Below the pieces are notes generated by a model that saw only the letters and a program-made list of their open reading frames with translations, did no database searches and had not been told where the DNA came from. Positions 9,793 through 19,084 of a DNA stretch of 64,000 bases are shown piece by piece. A program made the translations under genes and the position numbers. How positions within the stretch are numbered: the first letter of the stretch is position 1; each line of letters opens with the position of its first letter. Origin of the DNA: Microbacterium sp. Bi121 (GTDB taxonomy: Bacteria > Actinomycetota > Actinomycetes > Actinomycetales > Microbacteriaceae); NCBI RefSeq assembly GCF_918698005.1, contig NZ_CAKKLJ010000005.1, positions 248,001 through 312,000 of the forward strand, written 5' to 3'.

Positions 9793-11511
9793 TCAGCCCG
9801 TGGTCGCGCCTTCGGCGGCGGAGCGCACGAGCTTGGAGTACTTGGCAAGAACGCCACGGGTATAGCGCGGGGGAAGCGGCTCCCAGCCGGAACGGCGGGA
9901 GGCGAGCTCTGCGTCATCGACGAGTAAGTCGAGCGAGCGAGCTGCGATATCGACCCGTATCAGATCACCATCGCGCACGAAGGCGATAGGACCTTCGTCC
10001 ACCGCTTCGGGTGCTATGTGGCCGATGCACAGGCCGGTTGTGCCGCCTGAGAATCGTCCGTCCGTCAAGAGTAGTACATCTTTTCCGAGCCCAGCGCCCT
10101 TGATGGCGGCGGTGATCGCGAGCATCTCCCGCATCCCGGGGCCGCCCTTCGGACCCTCGTAGCGGATCACGATGACTTCGCCGGCGTTGATCTCGCCGTT
10201 CGCGACAGCATCCATCGCGGCGCGCTCGCGCTCGAACACGCGAGCAGGGCCCTCGAACACCGTGGCGTCGAAGCCGGCGGTCTTGACGACCGCGCCCTCC
10301 GGGGCGAGCGAACCGTGCAGGATCGTCAGACCGCCGGTGGCGTGGATCGGGTTGTCGAACGTGTGGATGACCTCGCCGTCGATCGGGTCCGGGTCCAGGT
10401 CCGCCAGGTTCTCAGCGAGCGTCTTGCCGGTCACGGTGAGCGCGTCGCCGTGCAGCAGGCCCTCGTCGAGCATCGCCTTCATGATCACCGGGATGCCGCC
10501 GTGACGGTCGACGTCGTTCATGACGTACTTGCCGAACGGCTTCATGTCGGCCACGTGCGGGACCTTGTCGCCGATGCGGTTGAAGTCGTGCAGATTCAGT
10601 TCGACCTCGGCCTCGCGGGCGATGGCGAGCAGGTGCAGTACGACGTTGGTCGATCCGCCGAGCGCCATCGCGAGGGCGATCGCGTTCTCGAACGCCTCGG
10701 GGGTGAGGATGTCACGCGTGGTGATGCCCTGACGCAGCAGGTTCACCACGGCCTCACCTGAGCGGTGCGCGAAGTAGTCGCGGCGGCGGTCCGCGGCGGG
10801 CGGGGCTGCTGATCCGGGGAGGCTCAGTCCGAGCGCCTCGGCCACGGATGCCATCGTGTTGGCGGTGTACATGCCGCCACAGGCGCCTTCACCCGGAGCG
10901 ATCGCGCACTCGATGCGCTTGAGGTCCTCTTCGCTCATGAGGCCCGCTCGGCACGCGCCGACGGCCTCGAACGAGTCGATGATCGTGACGTCCTTCTCGG
11001 TGCCGTCCGACAGCTTCACCCAGCCGGGGGCGATCGATCCGGCGTACAGGAACACGCTCGAAAGGTCGAGGCGCGCGCTGGCCATGAGCATGCCCGGAAT
11101 CGACTTGTCGCAGCCGGCGAGCAGGACGCTGCCGTCCAGACGCTCGGCCATCATGACCGTCTCGACCGAGTCGGCGATGACCTCACGGGAGACTAGGGAG
11201 AAGTGCATTCCCTCGTGGCCCATCGAGATGCCGTCCGAGACGGAGATCGTGCCGAACTGCAGCGGGTATCCCCCGCCGGAGTGCACGCCCTCCTTCGCCC
11301 CCTGTGCAAGCCGGTCCAGGCTGAGGTTGCACGGCGTGATCTCGTTCCAACTGGAGGCGATGCCGATCTGCGGCTTGTCCCAGTCCGCATCGCCCATTCC
11401 GACGGCGCGGAGCATGCCTCGGGAGGTCGTGGCCTCGATGCCGTCGGTGACGACGCGGCTGCGGGGTTTGATGTCGATGGACGCGTTCGAAGAAGGATCT
11501 TGCGGGGACAT
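9793..11511 (-). CDS. ilvD: Dihydroxy-acid dehydratase
   Basis: Iron-sulfur enzyme that dehydrates 2,3-dihydroxy-isovalerate and its homologue to the 2-oxo acids. Length is 572 residues. The three expected cluster cysteines are C61 (EITPCNLSL), C134 (AGCDKSIPG) and C211 ([14 protein letters not shown]). The glycine-rich [14 protein letters not shown] segment near the C-terminus is also typical. The gene follows otsB by 9 bp. A TAGACT hexamer, formed partly by the otsB stop codon, lies exactly 6 nt before the ilvD ATG, so ilvD may have its own leaderless promoter in addition to read-through from otsAB. Confidence 0.97.
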   Translation of the reverse strand: MSPQDPSSNASIDIKPRSRVVTDGIEATTSRGMLRAVGMGDADWDKPQIGIASSWNEITPCNLSLDRLAQGAKEGVHSGGGYPLQFGTISVSDGISMGHEGMHFSLVSREVIADSVETVMMAERLDGSVLLAGCDKSIPGMLMASARLDLSSVFLYAGSIAPGWVKLSDGTEKDVTIIDSFEAVGACRAGLMSEEDLKRIECAIAPGEGACGGMYTANTMASVAEALGLSLPGSAAPPAADRRRDYFAHRSGEAVVNLLRQGITTRDILTPEAFENAIALAMALGGSTNVVLHLLAIAREAEVELNLHDFNRIGDKVPHVADMKPFGKYVMNDVDRHGGIPVIMKAMLDEGLLHGDALTVTGKTLAENLADLDPDPIDGEVIHTFDNPIHATGGLTILHGSLAPEGAVVKTAGFDATVFEGPARVFERERAAMDAVANGEINAGEVIVIRYEGPKGGPGMREMLAITAAIKGAGLGKDVLLLTDGRFSGGTTGLCIGHIAPEAVDEGPIAFVRDGDLIRVDIAARSLDLLVDDAELASRRSGWEPLPPRYTRGVLAKYSKLVRSAAEGATTG

Positions 11512-11520
11512 GACGGCAGT

Positions 11521-12318
11521 CTATTCCCGTCCGGCGGAGCGCTCTGACGCCACCGCCTCCAGAAGCACGGCCATGTCTTGTGGGGTGTCCACACGCAGCG
11601 TCGCGGCGGAATCGCCCGGTCCGACGCGAACGCCCAGATCACCGGGGAGCAGCACCTGCATGGCGTCCTCGTCGGTCACGTCGTCGCCGGCGAACAGGAT
11701 GCCGGTGGCGTCGAAGTGCTCGCGCAGCACGCGCATCGCCGTGTCCTTGCCCTCCACGCGGGAGGAGAACTCCAGGACGCGATGGCCGAGGCGGCGGCGC
11801 CAGTGCGGGAAGCGTTCGGCGACCAGGGCGTCGACGGCGGCGAACGCGGCGAGCTCGGTCTCGCGCGTGGCGCGGCGGCTGTGGATGCCCATGCCGAAGG
11901 TCTTCGGCTCGAGCCCGACGCCTTCGTAGCGGTCGACGATCGGCTGTGCCGCGGCCCACAGCTCCTCGCGCGCGCCGTCCTCGGTGGCCGCGCCAGGCGC
12001 ATCCTCGTCACCGGTGCCGGGGAACCAGTACTGCGCCCCGTGCGATCCGGCCAGGGCGACGACCGAGTCGTCGGTGTGCTCGGTGATGATTCTGAGATCG
12101 TGCATGCTGCGCCCGGAGACGTAGGCGACGAGCGTGTCCGGGAGCGCGGCGAGGCGACTGACCTGCTCGGCGACGGCGGGGAGAGCCCGTGCGGCCATGG
12201 GGTCGGGCACGAGCGGGGATGCCGTCCCGTCGAAGTCGAGGGCGACGATCAGGCGCGGTGTCGCCGCGATGGCGGTCAGCGCGTCGTCTGCGGTTCCGGG
12301 GGTCCAGGTGCGGGTCAC
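11521..12318 (-). CDS. otsB: Trehalose-6-phosphate phosphatase
   Basis: HAD-superfamily enzyme that dephosphorylates trehalose 6-phosphate to trehalose, a cytoplasmic osmo- and stress protectant. The 265-residue protein has the catalytic DFDGT motif at residues 28-32 (nucleophile D28, acid D30), YVSGRSMHDL (motif II region), the conserved VEGKDTAM lysine and the acidic GDDVTDEDAM metal site. It lies downstream of otsA on the same strand with a 79-bp gap, and 9 bp ahead of ilvD. Confidence 0.95.
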   Translation of the reverse strand: MTRTWTPGTADDALTAIAATPRLIVALDFDGTASPLVPDPMAARALPAVAEQVSRLAALPDTLVAYVSGRSMHDLRIITEHTDDSVVALAGSHGAQYWFPGTGDEDAPGAATEDGAREELWAAAQPIVDRYEGVGLEPKTFGMGIHSRRATRETELAAFAAVDALVAERFPHWRRRLGHRVLEFSSRVEGKDTAMRVLREHFDATGILFAGDDVTDEDAMQVLLPGDLGVRVGPGDSAATLRVDTPQDMAVLLEAVASERSAGRE

Positions 12319-12397
12319 TGCGTGTCTCCTCGTCGGGGTCCGATTCCCGACCAGCCTCTCACGCGGGCGCGACGGCGAACCGCCACATGACGGGCGC

Positions 12398-13810
12398 TCA
12401 GGCGTGCCGTGAGCGGACCGCCGCCAGCGCGTCGAGGAACGAGGCCGACCAGGCCCTGACGTCGTGCTCGAGCACGCGCTTGCGCAACGATCGCATCCGC
12501 CTGCTCTGTTCGGCCGGGTCCATCTCGACCGCCGTCATGATCGCGTCCTTCAGGCCCTCGATGTCGTGCGGGTTGACCCGGATCGCCTGTCGCAGCTCGT
12601 CCGCGGCGCCGGTGAACTCGCTCAGCACCAGCGCACCCCTGTTGTCGGCCCTGCTGGCGATGTACTCCTTGGCGACGAGGTTCATGCCGTCGCGCAGGGC
12701 CGTGACGAGCATGACGTCCGCGGCCAGATAGAGGGCGACCATCTCCTCGCGCGGGAATCCCTGATGCAGGTACCGGATGGCCGTATGCCCCATGGTGTCG
12801 GTGTCGCCGTTGATGCGGCTGACGGACAGCTCGATCTCGTCCCGCAGGTGCACGTAGGCATCGACGCGCTCACGGCTCGGACTCGCGACCTGGATGAGCG
12901 TGACGTCCTCCACCTGCAGCCTGCCCTCGGCGAGCAGCTCGCCGTATGCCTTGATGCGGTGCCTGATCCCCTTGGTGTAGTCGAGTCGGTCGACGCCGAG
13001 CAGGATCCGCTTCGGGTTTCCGAGGCTCTGGCGGATCTCCGCCGCGCGCGCGCGCACTTCCGGCTTGGCGACCAGCTCGAGGTAGGGCGATGTGTCGATC
13101 GAGATCGGGAACGCCTTGGCGAGCACTGGCCTCGACCCGGTCTCGGCCGGCACATCGACCATCGAGCCCTTGACCCCGTACTGCAGACGTCGCCGGACGG
13201 CAGCGAGGAAGTAGGTGGCATCCTGCGCTCGCTGGAAGCCGATCACGTCGGCCCCGAGGAGTCCGCGGAGGACCTGATCGCGCCACGGCAGCTGGGCATA
13301 GAGGCCGTGCGCCGGGAACGGGATGTGATGGAAGTACCCGATCGTGACATCGGGCCGCAGCGCCCGCACCATCTCGGGGACGAGCTGCAGCTGGTAATCG
13401 TGCACCCACACCGTGCCCTTCGGCGCGACCGCATCGGCGGCGGCCTCGGCGAACCGTCGATTGACGGTGACGTACGAGTCCCACCACTCCCGGTGGTACT
13501 GGGGCGGCGCGATCACGTCGTGGTAGAGCGGCCAGATCGTGTCGTTCGCGAACCCCTCGTAGTACTCCGCGACCTCCTGCTCGCTGAGCGCGATGGGAAT
13601 CAGCTTCAGATCGTTCGCCACGAACGGTTCGAGTTCCAGGTCGGCCTGCCCTGCCCAGCCGACCCAGGCGCCGTCGACCGATCTCATCACCGGTTCGAGG
13701 GCGGCGACGAGCCCGCCGGGCGACGTGCGCCAGATCTCCTCACCGTCGTGGCTGACGACCCTGTCCACCGGAAGGCGGTTCGCGACGACGACGAATTCTG
13801 CGGCGGTCAT
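12398..13810 (-). CDS. otsA: Trehalose-6-phosphate synthase
   Basis: GT20-family enzyme joining glucose from UDP- or ADP/GDP-glucose to glucose 6-phosphate. The 470-residue product starts at ATG 13810, with GAGGAG just upstream; an in-frame ATG at 13825 is less likely because the ribosome site would lie inside the gene. Landmarks are VVANRLPVDR at the N-terminus, VWVHDYQLQLVPEM, the GVDRLDYTKGI donor-phosphate loop, and the C-terminal LVLSEFTGAADEL. It forms a two-gene trehalose pathway with otsB. Confidence 0.96.
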   Translation of the reverse strand: MTAAEFVVVANRLPVDRVVSHDGEEIWRTSPGGLVAALEPVMRSVDGAWVGWAGQADLELEPFVANDLKLIPIALSEQEVAEYYEGFANDTIWPLYHDVIAPPQYHREWWDSYVTVNRRFAEAAADAVAPKGTVWVHDYQLQLVPEMVRALRPDVTIGYFHHIPFPAHGLYAQLPWRDQVLRGLLGADVIGFQRAQDATYFLAAVRRRLQYGVKGSMVDVPAETGSRPVLAKAFPISIDTSPYLELVAKPEVRARAAEIRQSLGNPKRILLGVDRLDYTKGIRHRIKAYGELLAEGRLQVEDVTLIQVASPSRERVDAYVHLRDEIELSVSRINGDTDTMGHTAIRYLHQGFPREEMVALYLAADVMLVTALRDGMNLVAKEYIASRADNRGALVLSEFTGAADELRQAIRVNPHDIEGLKDAIMTAVEMDPAEQSRRMRSLRKRVLEHDVRAWSASFLDALAAVRSRHA

Positions 13811-13843
13811 GGGAGCTCCTCGCACCAGGGGTGAGCCTCCAGG

Positions 13844-15079
13844 TTATCGAGTGCGCGACCGCGTGCGGCTGGCGAACCAGTTCAGGATGCCGGTGACGAA
13901 GACGATCGCGGCTGCGCACGCCGGCAGCAGCAGCGCGGTCGTGGTGCCCAGGTTCTGCGCCACCTCGCCGGTGACGGCGGCTCCGATGGACTGGCCGACG
14001 ATGACGGCCGATCCGAGCATCGTCATGACGGTCGCCGAGCGGCCGAGCGGGCTGCGCGCTGCGCCGAAGCTGTACTGGGTGACCAGCGTCGGGCCGATCC
14101 CGATCCCCATGATGGCGAGCACCGCGGTGATGCCGCCCGGCGAATCGACGAAGGCCAGCAGCAGCGCGCCGAGCAGCAGGATGCCGGCGAACACGAGCCA
14201 TCGCGCGCGCAGCGAGAAGCGCGGGGGGAACCATGCGACGCCGAGTGCGAGTGCAGCAGAACCGATCCCCATGACGCCGTACAGCAGACCGGCCTGCTCC
14301 GGCGACCCTCGGTCCGCCATGAAGGCGGTGAGCGAGGTGAGGGTCGCACCGAAGAACAGCCCGACCCCCAGGATGCCGATGACCACGACGAGCAGCTGCG
14401 GACGGACGAGCTCGGACACGGAGGACGGCGCACGACCATCACTCCCCCGTTCAGCCGACACATGCCTGGCGCTGGGGTGCAGCGCGAAGGCGCCGACGAA
14501 CGCGAGCGTGAGCACTGCGGCGCCGACCAGAGGCGCCCAGGGGGCGATGACGGATGCCGCGATGCCGACCAGGAACGGGCCGAAGACGAAGACAGTCTCG
14601 TCCGCTGCCGACTCGTACGCCATCGTGCCGGAGGTCGTCCGCACACGCTGGTCTTCCGGCATCCGCTCGTTGATGATCGTCACCAGACGGGAGCGGGACA
14701 TCGGCGCCACCTGAGGAGCCGTCGCACCGATTCCGACGGCGGCGAGCAGCACGAGCGTGTCAGCGGCCGCACTGTAGACGACGAGCGTGAACACGATCAG
14801 CACCGCGCTGTTGGCGATCGTCAGAAGGATCAACACCGGGCGCTGCCCGAACCGGTCGGCGGCCGCACCGAGCAGCGGGCCGAAACAGGCCGTGCCGAGG
14901 CCGACCGCTGCCGAGGTGAGTCCGCCGAGCGACAGCGACTCGCGTGCGGAGACGACGATCGTGAGGACGCCGACCACCATCATGGCGAACGGCAGCCGTG
15001 CCACGAAGGCGATCACGAAATAGGGAATCCCAGCCTGTCTGAGAAGGCTCGCAGGAGCAGATGCGTGTGTCTGTGTCAT
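13844..15079 (-). CDS. MFS transporter
   Basis: A 411-residue, about 12-helix major facilitator. The start at 15079 (MTQTHASAPASLLRQAG) is preferred because the first helix (YFVIAFVARLPFAMMVVGVLTIV) follows at once; an in-frame extension to 15253 would overlap the divergent small gene and is rich in Arg and Pro. Motif A-like AAADRFGQRPVL separates helices 2 and 3. The substrate is unknown. It lies downstream of nothing on its strand and just upstream of otsA, with 33 bp between its stop and the otsA start, so cotranscription with the trehalose genes is possible. Confidence 0.82.
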   Translation of the reverse strand: MTQTHASAPASLLRQAGIPYFVIAFVARLPFAMMVVGVLTIVVSARESLSLGGLTSAAVGLGTACFGPLLGAAADRFGQRPVLILLTIANSAVLIVFTLVVYSAAADTLVLLAAVGIGATAPQVAPMSRSRLVTIINERMPEDQRVRTTSGTMAYESAADETVFVFGPFLVGIAASVIAPWAPLVGAAVLTLAFVGAFALHPSARHVSAERGSDGRAPSSVSELVRPQLLVVVIGILGVGLFFGATLTSLTAFMADRGSPEQAGLLYGVMGIGSAALALGVAWFPPRFSLRARWLVFAGILLLGALLLAFVDSPGGITAVLAIMGIGIGPTLVTQYSFGAARSPLGRSATVMTMLGSAVIVGQSIGAAVTGEVAQNLGTTTALLLPACAAAIVFVTGILNWFASRTRSRTR

Positions 15080-15251
15080 GACTCTCGCGCGCCCGAGGAC
15101 GCGGGGATCAGGTGCCGCCGCTGTCCGTCGGGGCGCCGACGGCCGGTAGATACACAGCTTCAAGCGCTCACGCGCCGCACTGATCCTAGCGTCCGAGCCT
15201 GATGGTTTCCAGGGCCAGCTACCTCGCGGCTGGAAGGGGTAGCGTGGCTGC

Positions 15252-15548
15252 ATGCGCTACCTCTTCAGCACCGGACTCGTCGCAGCGATCTCGGCGGGAG
15301 TATCGCTCCTGCGCGGAACGCGCGATGAACCGATCACGTGGCGCGCTGCCCTCTCGTGGGTCAGCTGGGGCATCACCCTCGCGCTCGCGGTCGGCGCTGT
15401 CGTCGACCTCAGGCGCGAGCGTCGCGGCGACCTCGTCGATGCCGACTCGCCCCAGTCAGTGAAGAAGGCGAAGAAGGCGCAGCGGCTCCAGTTCCGGTCT
15501 CAGAAGGCGCTGGCCGACGCGCAGGGACACGCCAAAGCCCGCCGTTGA
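15252..15548 (+). CDS. Small membrane protein of unknown function
   Basis: A 98-residue protein with two hydrophobic segments (LFSTGLVAAISAGVSLL and ALSWVSWGITLALAVGAVVDL), then a basic, Lys/Arg/Gln-rich tail (KKAKKAQRLQFRSQKALADAQ). The ATG at 15252 is 6 nt after a TAGCGT hexamer (15240-15245), consistent with a leaderless message. No family is recognised. The codon pattern and TM segments support a real gene. Confidence 0.7.
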   Translation: MRYLFSTGLVAAISAGVSLLRGTRDEPITWRAALSWVSWGITLALAVGAVVDLRRERRGDLVDADSPQSVKKAKKAQRLQFRSQKALADAQGHAKARR

Positions 15549-15557
15549 ACGGCTTGC

Positions 15558-16736
15558 TCAGCGCGTGAGGATCAGCGCCTCGCCCTGACCGCCGCCTCCG
15601 CAGAGACCGACGGCGACCGTACCTGTCCCCCGTCTGGCGAGCTCATGCGCCATGTGCACGACCAGACGGTTGCCCGATGCGCCGATCGGGTGGCCGATCG
15701 CGATCCCGCCGCCATGGATGTTCACGATGTCGCTCGAGATCCCGAGCTCGGTCTGCGACCGGGCGACGACGGCGCCGAAGGCCTCGTTGATCTCGACGAG
15801 GTCGAGGTCGGCCGCCGTGATCCCCTGCTTCTCGAGCGCGCGGGTGATCGCCTGCGCCGGCTGCGCCTGGAGCGAGTTGTCCGGGCCGGCGGTCTGACCG
15901 CTCGCGCCGATGACGGCGAGCACGGGCCAGCCCTGCGCTTCGGCGTTCTCACGAGTCGTGACGATGACAGCCGAGGCGCCGTCGGAGATCTGCGAGGAGT
16001 TGCCCGCCGTGATCGACCCGCCCTCGGCGAATGCGGCACGCAGTCTGCCGAGCGTTTCCACTGTGGTCTCCGGGCGCACGCCCTCGTCGCGGCTGACCAC
16101 GACCGGCTCCCCGCGGCGCTGCGGAACCTCGACGGTGACGATCTCGTCGTCGAAGGCACCGGCGTCTGCGGCAGCGGCCGCTCGCTGATGGGACAGCGCA
16201 GCCACCTCGTCCTGCGCCTCACGGGTGAGCTCGAAGCGCGCATTGTGACGCTCGGTCGACGCCCCCATGCTCTCCCTGTCGTACGCGTCGGTGAGGCCGT
16301 CGTACGCCATGTGGTCGAGCACCTCGACGGTGCCGTAGGTCCAGCCGTCGCGCGAGCCCATGAGCAGGTGCGGGGCTCGTGTCATCGACTCCATGCCGGC
16401 AGCGACCACGGTCGTGGCATCCCCGGTTCGGATCATACGAGCGGCATCGATGATCGCCGTGAGGCCCGACAGACACACCTTGTTGACCGAGTGCGCTGGC
16501 ACGTCCCACCCGATGCCGGCGCCGATCGACGCCTGGCGCGCGGCGTTCTGCCCTGAGCCGGCGGCGAGCACCTGCCCGACGATGACCGCGTCGATCGCCC
16601 CGGGGTCGACGGCCGCCTGCTCCAGCGCGCCCTTGATGGCGAGCGATCCCAGCTGGGGCGCCGTGAAAGATGCCAGCTGCCCCTTCAGACGGCCCTGCGG
16701 GGTACGGGCGGCGGCGACGATGACGACGTCGGTCAT
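15558..16736 (-). CDS. Acetyl-CoA C-acetyltransferase (thiolase)
   Basis: Thiolase of 392 residues that cleaves acetoacetyl-CoA (or a related 3-oxoacyl-CoA) to acetyl-CoA, or condenses acetyl-CoA. The acylated cysteine is C88 in [10 protein letters not shown]. The second active-site parts are [28 protein letters not shown] and [10 protein letters not shown] near the end. It is the last gene of a scoA-scoB-thiolase operon, with its ATG overlapping the scoB stop (ATGA). Context with a CoA-transferase and a nearby 3-hydroxybutyrate dehydrogenase favours acetoacetyl-CoA as substrate. A beta-ketoadipyl-CoA thiolase (PcaF) is the main alternative. Confidence 0.92.
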   Translation of the reverse strand: MTDVVIVAAARTPQGRLKGQLASFTAPQLGSLAIKGALEQAAVDPGAIDAVIVGQVLAAGSGQNAARQASIGAGIGWDVPAHSVNKVCLSGLTAIIDAARMIRTGDATTVVAAGMESMTRAPHLLMGSRDGWTYGTVEVLDHMAYDGLTDAYDRESMGASTERHNARFELTREAQDEVAALSHQRAAAAADAGAFDDEIVTVEVPQRRGEPVVVSRDEGVRPETTVETLGRLRAAFAEGGSITAGNSSQISDGASAVIVTTRENAEAQGWPVLAVIGASGQTAGPDNSLQAQPAQAITRALEKQGITAADLDLVEINEAFGAVVARSQTELGISSDIVNIHGGGIAIGHPIGASGNRLVVHMAHELARRGTGTVAVGLCGGGGQGEALILTR

Positions 16737-17386
16737 GACAGCTCCTTCAGTTCAGGCGACAGGATGAGTGCCGGCTCGGTCGCGTCGATCACGTCCTGCA
16801 CGCTCACCCCCGGTGCGGTCTCGACCAGCACGAGTCCATCATCGGTCACGTCGATCACGGCGAGGTCGGTGATGATGCGATGCGCCACACCCTTGCCGGT
16901 GAGCGGCAGCGAGCACGCGTTCACGATCTTGGCGGAGCCGTCCTTCGCGACGTGCTCCATGAGGATGATGACGCGACCCGCCCCGTGGACGAGGTCCATC
17001 GCACCTCCGGGGCCCTTGACCATCTTCCCCGGGATCATCCAGTTCGCCAGGTCGCCTGAGGCCGAGACCTGCATGGCTCCGAGGATGGCGGCATCGATCT
17101 TGCCGCCGCGGATCATGCCGAAGCTCGTCGCCGAGTCGAAGAACGCGGTGCCGGGCAGAGTCGTGACCGTCTCCTTGCCGGCGTTGATGAGGTCGGGATC
17201 CACCGCATCCTCCGTCGGGTAGGGGCCGACGCCGAGGATGCCGTTCTCGGACTGCAGCACGAGGGTGACGCCCTCGGGGACGTAGTTCGGGACGAGCGTC
17301 GGCAGACCGATGCCGAGGTTGACGTAGGAGCCGTCTGTGAGCTCGGCGGCGGCGCGGGCGGCCATCTGCTCTCGGGTGCGTGCCAT
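16733..17386 (-). CDS. scoB: 3-oxoacid CoA-transferase subunit B
   Basis: The 217-residue beta subunit carries the catalytic glutamate of family I CoA-transferases in [12 protein letters not shown] (E47). [14 protein letters not shown] precedes it and [19 protein letters not shown] follows in the usual place. With ScoA it transfers CoA from succinyl-CoA to acetoacetate. It begins 2 bp after the scoA stop and overlaps the thiolase start. The same subunit pair is also used for 3-oxoadipate (PcaIJ), so the substrate is inferred from the hydroxybutyrate dehydrogenase nearby. Confidence 0.9.
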   Translation of the reverse strand: MARTREQMAARAAAELTDGSYVNLGIGLPTLVPNYVPEGVTLVLQSENGILGVGPYPTEDAVDPDLINAGKETVTTLPGTAFFDSATSFGMIRGGKIDAAILGAMQVSASGDLANWMIPGKMVKGPGGAMDLVHGAGRVIILMEHVAKDGSAKIVNACSLPLTGKGVAHRIITDLAVIDVTDDGLVLVETAPGVSVQDVIDATEPALILSPELKELS

Positions 17387-17388
17387 GG

Positions 17389-18177
17389 TCAGGCTCCTTC
17401 CGTGGCGGTGCTCGGCTGGGACACGGTGCGACGCTCGATGCGCTTCTCGATCTCGGTGCCGACCTCGATGATGCGGTGCACGAAGACCCCGGGCAGGTGG
17501 ACGGAGTCCGGGTCGATCTCGCCCGGCTCGACGAGCCGTTCGACCTGTGCGATGCAGACGCGACCGGCCATCGCGGCGAGCGGGTTGAAGTTGCGGGCGG
17601 CCTTGTTGAAGACGAGGTTGCCGTGCCGGTCGCCGACCGCGGCGTGCACCAGCGAGAAATCGGTGGAGATCGCCTCCTCGAGAACGAAGTCCTTCGGCGT
17701 GCCGTTCAGATCGAAGGAACGAACTTCCTTCTTCGGCGATGCCACAGCGACCCCGCCGTCGGCGTCGTAGCGACGAGGCAGGCCGCCATCCGCGACCTGC
17801 GTTCCGACGCCGGTCTGCGTGAAGAACGCCGCGATGCCGGATCCTCCTGCACGCAGCTTCTCGGCGAGCGTCCCCTGCGGTGTGAGTTCGAGCTCGAGCT
17901 CACCGGAGAGGAACTGTCGCTCGAACTCCTTGTTCTCGCCGACGTACGACGACGTCATCTTGCGGATGCGCCGCGCGCCCAGCAGGATGCCGAGCCCCCA
18001 GTCGTCGACGCCGCAGTTGTTGCTGACGACGCTGAGGTCGGTCGTTCCCTGCGCGAGCAGGGCCTCGATGAGGGCGATCGGGTTGCCGGAGAGTCCGAAG
18101 CCTCCGACCGCCAGGGACGCCCCGTCAGGGATGTCGGCGACGGCGTCAGCAGCCGATGCCCATTGCTTGTCGATCAC
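17389..18177 (-). CDS. scoA: 3-oxoacid CoA-transferase subunit A
   Basis: The 262-residue alpha subunit has the CoA-binding signature [17 protein letters not shown], the [15 protein letters not shown] segment, and [21 protein letters not shown] as in succinyl-CoA:acetoacetate transferases. GTG at 18177 is chosen because GAAGGAG lies 6 nt upstream; a longer reading to 18219 would put that ribosome site inside the gene. It is divergent from the IclR regulator across 104 bp, so it is probably the regulated promoter. Confidence 0.9.
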   Translation of the reverse strand: MIDKQWASAADAVADIPDGASLAVGGFGLSGNPIALIEALLAQGTTDLSVVSNNCGVDDWGLGILLGARRIRKMTSSYVGENKEFERQFLSGELELELTPQGTLAEKLRAGGSGIAAFFTQTGVGTQVADGGLPRRYDADGGVAVASPKKEVRSFDLNGTPKDFVLEEAISTDFSLVHAAVGDRHGNLVFNKAARNFNPLAAMAGRVCIAQVERLVEPGEIDPDSVHLPGVFVHRIIEVGTEIEKRIERRTVSQPSTATEGA

Positions 18178-18272
18178 GCAGCACTCCTTCGTGTGAGGTC
18201 TTCCTCCAGCATCCGCCATCTGCGGCGCCGGGTGAAGCCGGGTCTTGCGATATGGGCGAATGGGAAGGTAGC

Positions 18273-18287
18273 GTCCACATTATGGAC
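18273..18287. promoter_or_regulatory. Inverted repeat overlapping the IclR start codon
   Basis: GTCCA (18273-18277) and TGGAC (18283-18287) flank 5 nt. The repeat overlaps the last base of the TAGCGT -10 hexamer (18269-18274) and the iclR ATG (18282). It lies in the 104-bp divergent region shared with scoA. It could be the operator for autoregulation; this is inferred from position and symmetry only. Confidence 0.4.
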
Positions 18288-19073
18288 ACCCCGGCTCGCT
18301 CCGTGCCCGGCGCTCAGGCCGTGGCGCGCGCTGCCAGGCTTCTGCGTCTGGTGACCGCCGGAGGCGACGACGGAGCCGCCCTGCAGGACCTCGCGAAGGC
18401 GGCCGACCTGACACGCTCGACTGCGCACCGTCTGCTCAGCGCGCTGCGCGCCGAAGGTCTCGTCGATCGCGACGAGGAGAGCGGCCGATGGATGCCTGGA
18501 CCGGAGCTGTTCCTCATGGGATCAGTGGCCGCGGCGCGCTACGACGTCACGGCTCTGGCGCGTGACATCGTGCGGTCGCTGGCGGTGAAGACCGAGGAGA
18601 GTGCCTTCCTCTCGGTGCGCCGAGCCGACGAGACGGTGTGCCTGCTCCGCGAGGAGGGTGCCTTCCCGATTCGCTCGTTCGTACTCAGCGAAGGTGTGCG
18701 GTTCCCCCTGGGCGTCGCGAGCGCCGGGCTGGCGATTCTCTCGTTCCTCCCTGCCCACGATGTGGATGCCTATCTGGACAGGCATCCTGAGCTCAGCAGC
18801 CGATGGGGGCGCACGCACTCCGCGGCTCCCCTGCGCCGCCGCTTGGCCGAGACGAAGGAGCGCGGCTACGCCGTGAACCCCGGCCTCATCGTCGAGGGCA
18901 GCTGGGGCATGGGCGCCGCCGTGTTCGACCGCAGCGGGCGTCCGGAGTGGGCTCTGAGCCTCACCGGAGTCGAGTTCCGCTTCGGCCCCGATCGGATCGC
19001 CGAGCTCGGCCGGACACTGATGGCGCACGCCCACCAGCTGTCGTCCCGAATCGCCAACCGGACCGGTCACTGA
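18282..19073 (+). CDS. IclR family transcriptional regulator
   Basis: A 263-residue regulator. The winged helix-turn-helix lies at about residues 34-65 (ALQDLAKAADLTRSTAHRLL), and the IclR effector-binding domain follows, with the typical SVRRADETVCLLREEG strand, FPLGVASAGLAILSFL, and RGYAVNPGLIVEGSWGMGAAVFD. The start is 7 nt after TAGCGT. It is divergent from scoA-scoB-thiolase and converges on the hydrolase operon, overlapping the hydrolase stop by 7 bp inside a dispersed repeat. It probably senses an acyl or keto acid intermediate of the surrounding catabolic genes. PcaR-type regulators share this architecture. Confidence 0.92.
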   Translation: MDTPARSVPGAQAVARAARLLRLVTAGGDDGAALQDLAKAADLTRSTAHRLLSALRAEGLVDRDEESGRWMPGPELFLMGSVAAARYDVTALARDIVRSLAVKTEESAFLSVRRADETVCLLREEGAFPIRSFVLSEGVRFPLGVASAGLAILSFLPAHDVDAYLDRHPELSSRWGRTHSAAPLRRRLAETKERGYAVNPGLIVEGSWGMGAAVFDRSGRPEWALSLTGVEFRFGPDRIAELGRTLMAHAHQLSSRIANRTGH

Positions 19074-19084
19074 GCCTGTCGAAG
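19064..19084. repeat. Dispersed repeat, copy 1 (CACTGAGCCTGTCGAAG)
   Basis: This copy of a 20- to 24-bp repeat (core CTGAGCCTGTCGAAG) spans the tail-to-tail junction of the IclR gene and the alpha/beta hydrolase gene. Both stop codons fall inside it: TGA at 19071-19073 on plus and TGA at 19069-19067 on minus. The hydrolase residues ALRQAQ are encoded by it. Related copies are at 24093-24116 and 54337-54358. Confidence 0.75.

Noticed and set aside
15558..18177. Protocatechuate (pcaIJF) operon
   Set aside because: The subunits and IclR regulator would fit, but no pcaGHBC genes are present and a 3-hydroxybutyrate dehydrogenase lies close by, so the acetoacetate route is preferred. The alternative is kept as possible.
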